NCBI GenBank assembly: GCA_039545355.1
Contig: BCJJ01000001.1
Coordinates: 115,128-145,701, forward strand
DNA: 30,574 bases
Direction of reading: 5' to 3'
Source of the DNA: Trichosporon coremiiforme
Lineage: Eukaryota; Basidiomycota; Tremellomycetes; Trichosporonales; Trichosporonaceae
Positions 27,567 through 30,574 of the stretch are shown here, piece by piece; position 1 is the stretch's first letter, and every line of letters begins with the position of its first letter. The position numbers and the translations under genes are program-made. The notes under the pieces were generated by a model that saw nothing but the letters and a program-made list of their open reading frames with translations, was not told where the DNA came from and did not search any database.

Positions 27567-30299
27567 CTACGCCGCCGTCTCATCGGGGCGAGTGTCGGAA
27601 CGGTTCTCCTCGCGGCGCGAGAGGCGCCTGCGCATACGCTGTAAGAACCCCCCCTTCGGCACCTCCAGCTCTGGCTCCGGCTCTGGCTCCGGCTCCTCGT
27701 ACGCGGGCAATTCCTCCTCTTCCTGCATCACAACCTCATCCTCGACGATGTTCCCATCCCTGTCAAATGTCTCGGGCAGCTCGCGCGCCATGTACGCAGC
27801 ATACCTCTCCTGGCCCGGCTCCTCTCCCCCAATGACTTGAGGCACCCACTTGAACGGCTCAAACGGCGACGTAGGCGGGACGTACTCCGGCGGCGTGGCG
27901 CGCATCTTACGAATACCTTTGAGTGGATACGGCCCCAGGGGGCAATCGTGCCAGATCTCATCCTCCGATTCGGACTCGGAGGGAGGCTGGAGGTGCGGCC
28001 GTGGGTTCATCCATGGGATCCACTGCGGCTTCGGCTTCATCTTAATCGGAACTAGGTTCCAGTCTAGACAGGAGCTTTGCGGGAACGGCGCGGGCCGCTC
28101 GACCAGTTGGTCTACGAGGTGGGGACGCGGGAACTCGTCCTCGATCAGGTCGCAGAGGTCGCCGATGGGGATTTTGAGCCGACGACGCCGCTTGGGTGTC
28201 GACGGGTTGGAGTTCGTCCCAGGAGGCGGGTTCGAAGCCTCCTTAGACTGAGCTGATGAGGTCGTTTTCTCAGGCGGAACTAATGCCCCAGCCGTGTCCT
28301 GCGGAGGCCCTGTCGACTCAGCCTTCTCGCTCTTGGGCCCCGACGAGGCCGCCGTTGTAGCCTCAGGTTCGGCGGGAGGTGCCGCCGCCTGGGGCTTGGG
28401 CCCCGCCGACACACCGCCAGCATCGTCGTCGAAGTCGGTCGATGTAGCCTTCCACTTGCCCTTCGCTGCCCACGGGAAGCTGGGGAGGTCGTCCTCGGGG
28501 TGGTCTTGAGGCTCGACCGACTCGACCTCGGTGCGGCGGGGAAGCTCTGGTGACTGGCCACCGTCTTGATGCTGTGGCTTCGCCACCGTCTGCGCTTCGG
28601 AATCCGCGAACGCCGCCTTCTCGGCCACCGTCTCCCCCGAACCCCCAGCCTGGCCTTCGTCCACCAGTCCGAACAGCAAGACAGGCATGCACTGCTCTTC
28701 CTCATCCCCTTCGGCCGCCTCAACCGTCTCCAACACCTCCGGCTCCGGATCGACTGCCCTCTGCTTCCCCTTCTCCTCAGCCGACAGCGGGACCAGCAGG
28801 CTCTCCGTCCGCCTCTCCTCGGCCGTCCTCACTGCCGCCCTCTGCTCCGCATTCAGAGACGGTGCGAGACATTCCCTAGCCGGCATACTGAGGGACCGGA
28901 GCACCTCTTGCGTGAGCTCGATCTCGGGCTCTGGCTCCGTCTTCTTGGCCGGCGCTGGATCTTTCACGGAGTGCGTTCGGGGCAACAGAACGTCCAAGAT
29001 CACAGACTTGGGAGGAGGACGGTTAAACACGGGCAGAGGGGCGAAGCGGACTGCCTTCGTGCCGCGAGGCGGGTTGAAGAGCCTGTACTGCTCCTCAGCC
29101 GCCGCCTTCGCCTTGGCTGTGGCCGCGGCCCACTTCGCCCCCGCCTTGGCGGCCGACACCTCCTCATCCTCATCCTCCCCCTCGTCTTCGTCCTCCCACT
29201 CCTCCTCTTCGGCGGCGGCGAGACGCGCCCTCCACCTCCGCAATGGTAGGGCCTCCTGTCTAGCCTGCCTACCTTGGATAGCCAACATGCGAACCCGCGC
29301 GCGCCGAAGCATCTCGCGCCGCATGCGAAGGCGCTGACTCCGGCGAGTTTTGACAAGGACGCGTGCGGCGCGCTCAGACGGCGTCTCGGGCGGCCGGTTC
29401 AGACGCTCCATTCCCCGCCTGTCGATCGCGAAGCGCAAGCGCGAGGCGTTCTCGGGCCGCAGCTCTGTCAGCTTAGGGGTACCCAGCGTGAAGCGGGTGC
29501 GGGCGCGGGAGAAGGTACCCGCCTTGTTGGGCTTGCGGGTGAGTGCGAGGCGGAGGCGGGCGGCGAGACCGGAACGGACTTGTTTCTCGGGTTCGACGGC
29601 AGTGGCCTGTTCCTCTGGCTCGGTAGCGGAGGCTTGCCTCGGAGGTGTCGGGGGAGAAGGGTCCGGGAGAGCGTTGGAGGGGGTGTCGACTTGGGGCTGA
29701 TCCGGAGGCGAGAAGCGCACAACCCGAAGTCGCTCGGGAGGTGGACGGAGCGGCCGCGGAGTGCGCTGCGGGAGCCCCTGGGATGGCGACGTTGCTGGCG
29801 GACAGACCTTCAGGTCGAACATCGGCTCGGGCGACTCGCACAGGGGCGCGGTAGATGGAAGCGAGCTCTCCTGGTGAGGCAGACGGAGGGGCCACGGCGA
29901 GCGTTTCCGGCGCTCTTCGGTCGACAACGGCGTCATATAATCGGGCGCCGTTGGGAACTCCGAGTCCGACATTGGCTCCGGCGAAGCGCAGAGCGGCGGC
30001 GTTGAGTTCGGGAACACCTCTTCCTCTGGGGTCTGGGGGGATGACGGGAGCTGCCACGGGCGCACCTTGTGGTCCAGGCCTAACGCCCGCAGCCGCGGCG
30101 TCGGGGGCGGGACGAGCTCGTGGTCCAATGTTGACTCAGGCGAGCCAGACAGAACAGGCGTGCTTGGGGTCGAAGTGGGGCTTGGAGGAGGAGCGTCCCA
30201 GACGAGTATCGGTGAGGGCGGCGGTGACGGGCTGTCCCACCCTCCGGGAAGGCTGCACGACTCCGTCTCGTCTGGAGGTGGCCACGGGTAAGGGGTAAA
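27567..30299 (-). CDS. Very large proline-rich, internally repeated, disordered protein of unknown function
   Basis: One unbroken frame of about 910 codons on minus ends at 27567. It opens just after an in-frame TAG (30302-30300) that is itself a good splice acceptor (cttaacctgtgaccctag), so a first exon probably lies upstream of 30300; I could not place it. The first in-frame ATG is at 29972. The N-terminal 150 residues hold three imperfect repeats of about 45 aa with the marker (P)LC(A/E)SPEPM or VLSGSPESTLD, each followed by a RPWQLP or SPWPLRLP element. Next are an Arg-rich helical stretch (SERAARVLVKTRRSQRLRMR), a very acidic run near EEEWEDEDEGEDEDEE, two related motifs (VRFSPPD, KAVRFAPLPVFN), a long low-complexity middle, a Trp/Pro-rich segment (WIPWMNPRPHLQPPSESES), a PEPEPEPELE run and a basic tail (FLQRMRRRLSRREENR). 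No enzyme domain is seen. Confidence 0.7.
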   Translation of the reverse strand, partial: FTPYPWPPPDETESCSLPGGWDSPSPPPSPILVWDAPPPSPTSTPSTPVLSGSPESTLDHELVPPPTPRLRALGLDHKVRPWQLPSSPQTPEEEVFPNSTPPLCASPEPMSDSEFPTAPDYMTPLSTEERRKRSPWPLRLPHQESSLPSTAPLCESPEPMFDLKVCPPATSPSQGLPQRTPRPLRPPPERLRVVRFSPPDQPQVDTPSNALPDPSPPTPPRQASATEPEEQATAVEPEKQVRSGLAARLRLALTRKPNKAGTFSRARTRFTLGTPKLTELRPENASRLRFAIDRRGMERLNRPPETPSERAARVLVKTRRSQRLRMRREMLRRARVRMLAIQGRQARQEALPLRRWRARLAAAEEEEWEDEDEGEDEDEEVSAAKAGAKWAAATAKAKAAAEEQYRLFNPPRGTKAVRFAPLPVFNRPPPKSVILDVLLPRTHSVKDPAPAKKTEPEPEIELTQEVLRSLSMPARECLAPSLNAEQRAAVRTAEERRTESLLVPLSAEEKGKQRAVDPEPEVLETVEAAEGDEEEQCMPVLLFGLVDEGQAGGSGETVAEKAAFADSEAQTVAKPQHQDGGQSPELPRRTEVESVEPQDHPEDDLPSFPWAAKGKWKATSTDFDDDAGGVSAGPKPQAAAPPAEPEATTAASSGPKSEKAESTGPPQDTAGALVPPEKTTSSAQSKEASNPPPGTNSNPSTPKRRRRLKIPIGDLCDLIEDEFPRPHLVDQLVERPAPFPQSSCLDWNLVPIKMKPKPQWIPWMNPRPHLQPPSESESEDEIWHDCPLGPYPLKGIRKMRATPPEYVPPTSPFEPFKWVPQVIGGEEPGQERYAAYMARELPETFDRDGNIVEDEVVMQEEEELPAYEEPEPEPEPELEVPKGGFLQRMRRRLSRREENRSDTRPDETAA

Positions 30300-30410
30300 C
30301 TAGGGTCACAGGTTAAGTCGAACGAGTGGTGCCACAAACGAGGCCGTGAACTGTCGACCTCGCTGCAACCACGAATAACTCATGCATATGCATGTTTCTT
30401 GCTCTATAAA
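30300..30410. other. Short gap between the proline-rich gene and the transposon end
   Basis: About 110 bp containing a likely 3' splice site for the proline-rich gene (at 30300-30301 on minus) and a perfect 14-bp palindrome CATGCATATGCATG at 30381-30394. The missing first exon, if it was here, must be very short. Confidence 0.4.
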
Positions 30411-30574
30411 CAGTTGTTCCACGTGCATGGGAGTCTTGGTAACCTATATACGAAGCATGGTGCACCTGGGATCAATACTTAATGTGTCCTCCATTAGCAG
30501 AGATGGTGTCCTTGATCCTGTTAGGCATGGACATGATAAGTCGGTCGATCTCATTCTGATCATAGGTGTTCCAG
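30409..30574 (-). mobile_element. 3' end of a Tc1/mariner-type DNA transposon, cut by the window edge
   Basis: The terminal end of a transposase gene (30472-30574) is followed by about 60 bp of non-coding element sequence to a likely terminus at about 30409-30411. There plus-strand CAGTTGTTCCACGTG begins with CAGT, common for Tc1/mariner terminal inverted repeats, right after a TATAAA. The exact TA target duplication cannot be fixed without the other end, which lies outside the window. Confidence 0.65.
30472..30574 (-). CDS. Tc1/mariner transposase, C-terminal 34 codons (partial)
   Basis: Reading leftward from the window edge the frame gives WNTYDQNEIDRLIMSMPNRI, then a stretch ending GGHIKY and a TGA at 30474-30472. 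The order IDxLIxSMPxRI, about ten residues, then GGHxKY followed directly by the stop is the well-known C-terminal signature of Tc1-like DDE transposases. The DDE catalytic triad lies upstream, outside the window. No stop or frameshift is seen in these 34 codons, so the copy may be fairly young; activity cannot be judged. Confidence 0.85.
   Translation of the reverse strand, partial: WNTYDQNEIDRLIMSMPNRIKDTISANGGHIKY

Noticed and set aside
30080..30337. 85-codon minus-strand frame before the proline-rich gene as its first exon
   Set aside because: It overlaps the large frame in another phase and would need an internal junction that I cannot see; the large frame shows repeat units up to about 30299 that it would destroy.

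Overview
The window is a nuclear fragment of a fungus, most likely a GC-rich basidiomycetous yeast of the Tremellomycetes (a Trichosporonales-like genome fits; this placement is inference). Genes are close together, on both strands, and cut by many very short introns (32-150 nt). Most introns have GTGAGT/GTAAGT-type donors and a CTGAC or CTAAC branch site only a few bases before the acceptor. The proteins are ordinary eukaryotic housekeeping proteins. I rebuilt exon-intron structures by hand from frame, splice signals and protein conservation; every multi-exon model given here closes in frame.

Layout, left to right. A serine/proline-rich gene runs off the left edge (minus, <1-283). Next is a cytosolic Hsp70 of the SSA type (minus, 617-2881) with an 11-nt first coding exon, a TATA box and a heat-shock-element-like site. 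A 3 kb gene-poor stretch with short tandem repeats follows, ending in a broken, AT-richer, gene-like stretch (5369-5902). Then come complex I 75 kDa subunit NDUFS1 (minus, 6108-8488), ubiquilin Dsk2 (minus, 7 exons, 9005-10564), a coactosin-like actin-binding protein (minus, 10898-11534) divergent from the SRP receptor beta subunit (plus, 11758-12893), Pmp3 (plus, 13136-13616) and a cysteinyl-tRNA synthetase (minus, 13771-16312) divergent from the p24 cargo receptor Erv25 (plus, 16818-17692). These are followed by an unrecognised 239-aa protein (plus, 17877-18776) and a U1A/U2B''-type snRNP protein (minus, 18923-20031).

The right third holds a decayed copy of the proteasome beta-ring gene PRE7/PSMB1 (plus, 20806-21597), an RRM-like protein (minus, 21674-22556), ceramide synthase Lag1 (plus, 24291-25595) behind a long repeat-bearing leader region, an AIG1/FAR-17a membrane hydrolase-like protein (plus, 26074-27325) and a very large proline-rich, internally repeated protein (minus, 27567 to about 30299). 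The right edge carries the 3' end of a Tc1/mariner-type transposon whose transposase reads leftward.

The genes do not form an operon-like pathway. Themes recur by chance of neighbourhood: protein quality control (Hsp70, Dsk2, relic proteasome subunit), the early secretory pathway and membrane lipids (SRP receptor beta, Erv25, Lag1, AIG1-like, Pmp3), mitochondria (NDUFS1 and a possibly dual-targeted CysRS) and RNA processing. The most notable items are the PRE7 pseudogene beside an otherwise healthy gene set, a predicted 4-nt microexon in ERV25, a GC-AG intron in the SRP receptor beta gene, a cluster of 32-35 nt introns, the broken gene-like stretch near 5.4-5.9 kb, and the transposon end beside the repeat-rich proline gene. 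I found no new multi-gene system, CRISPR array, rRNA or tRNA.
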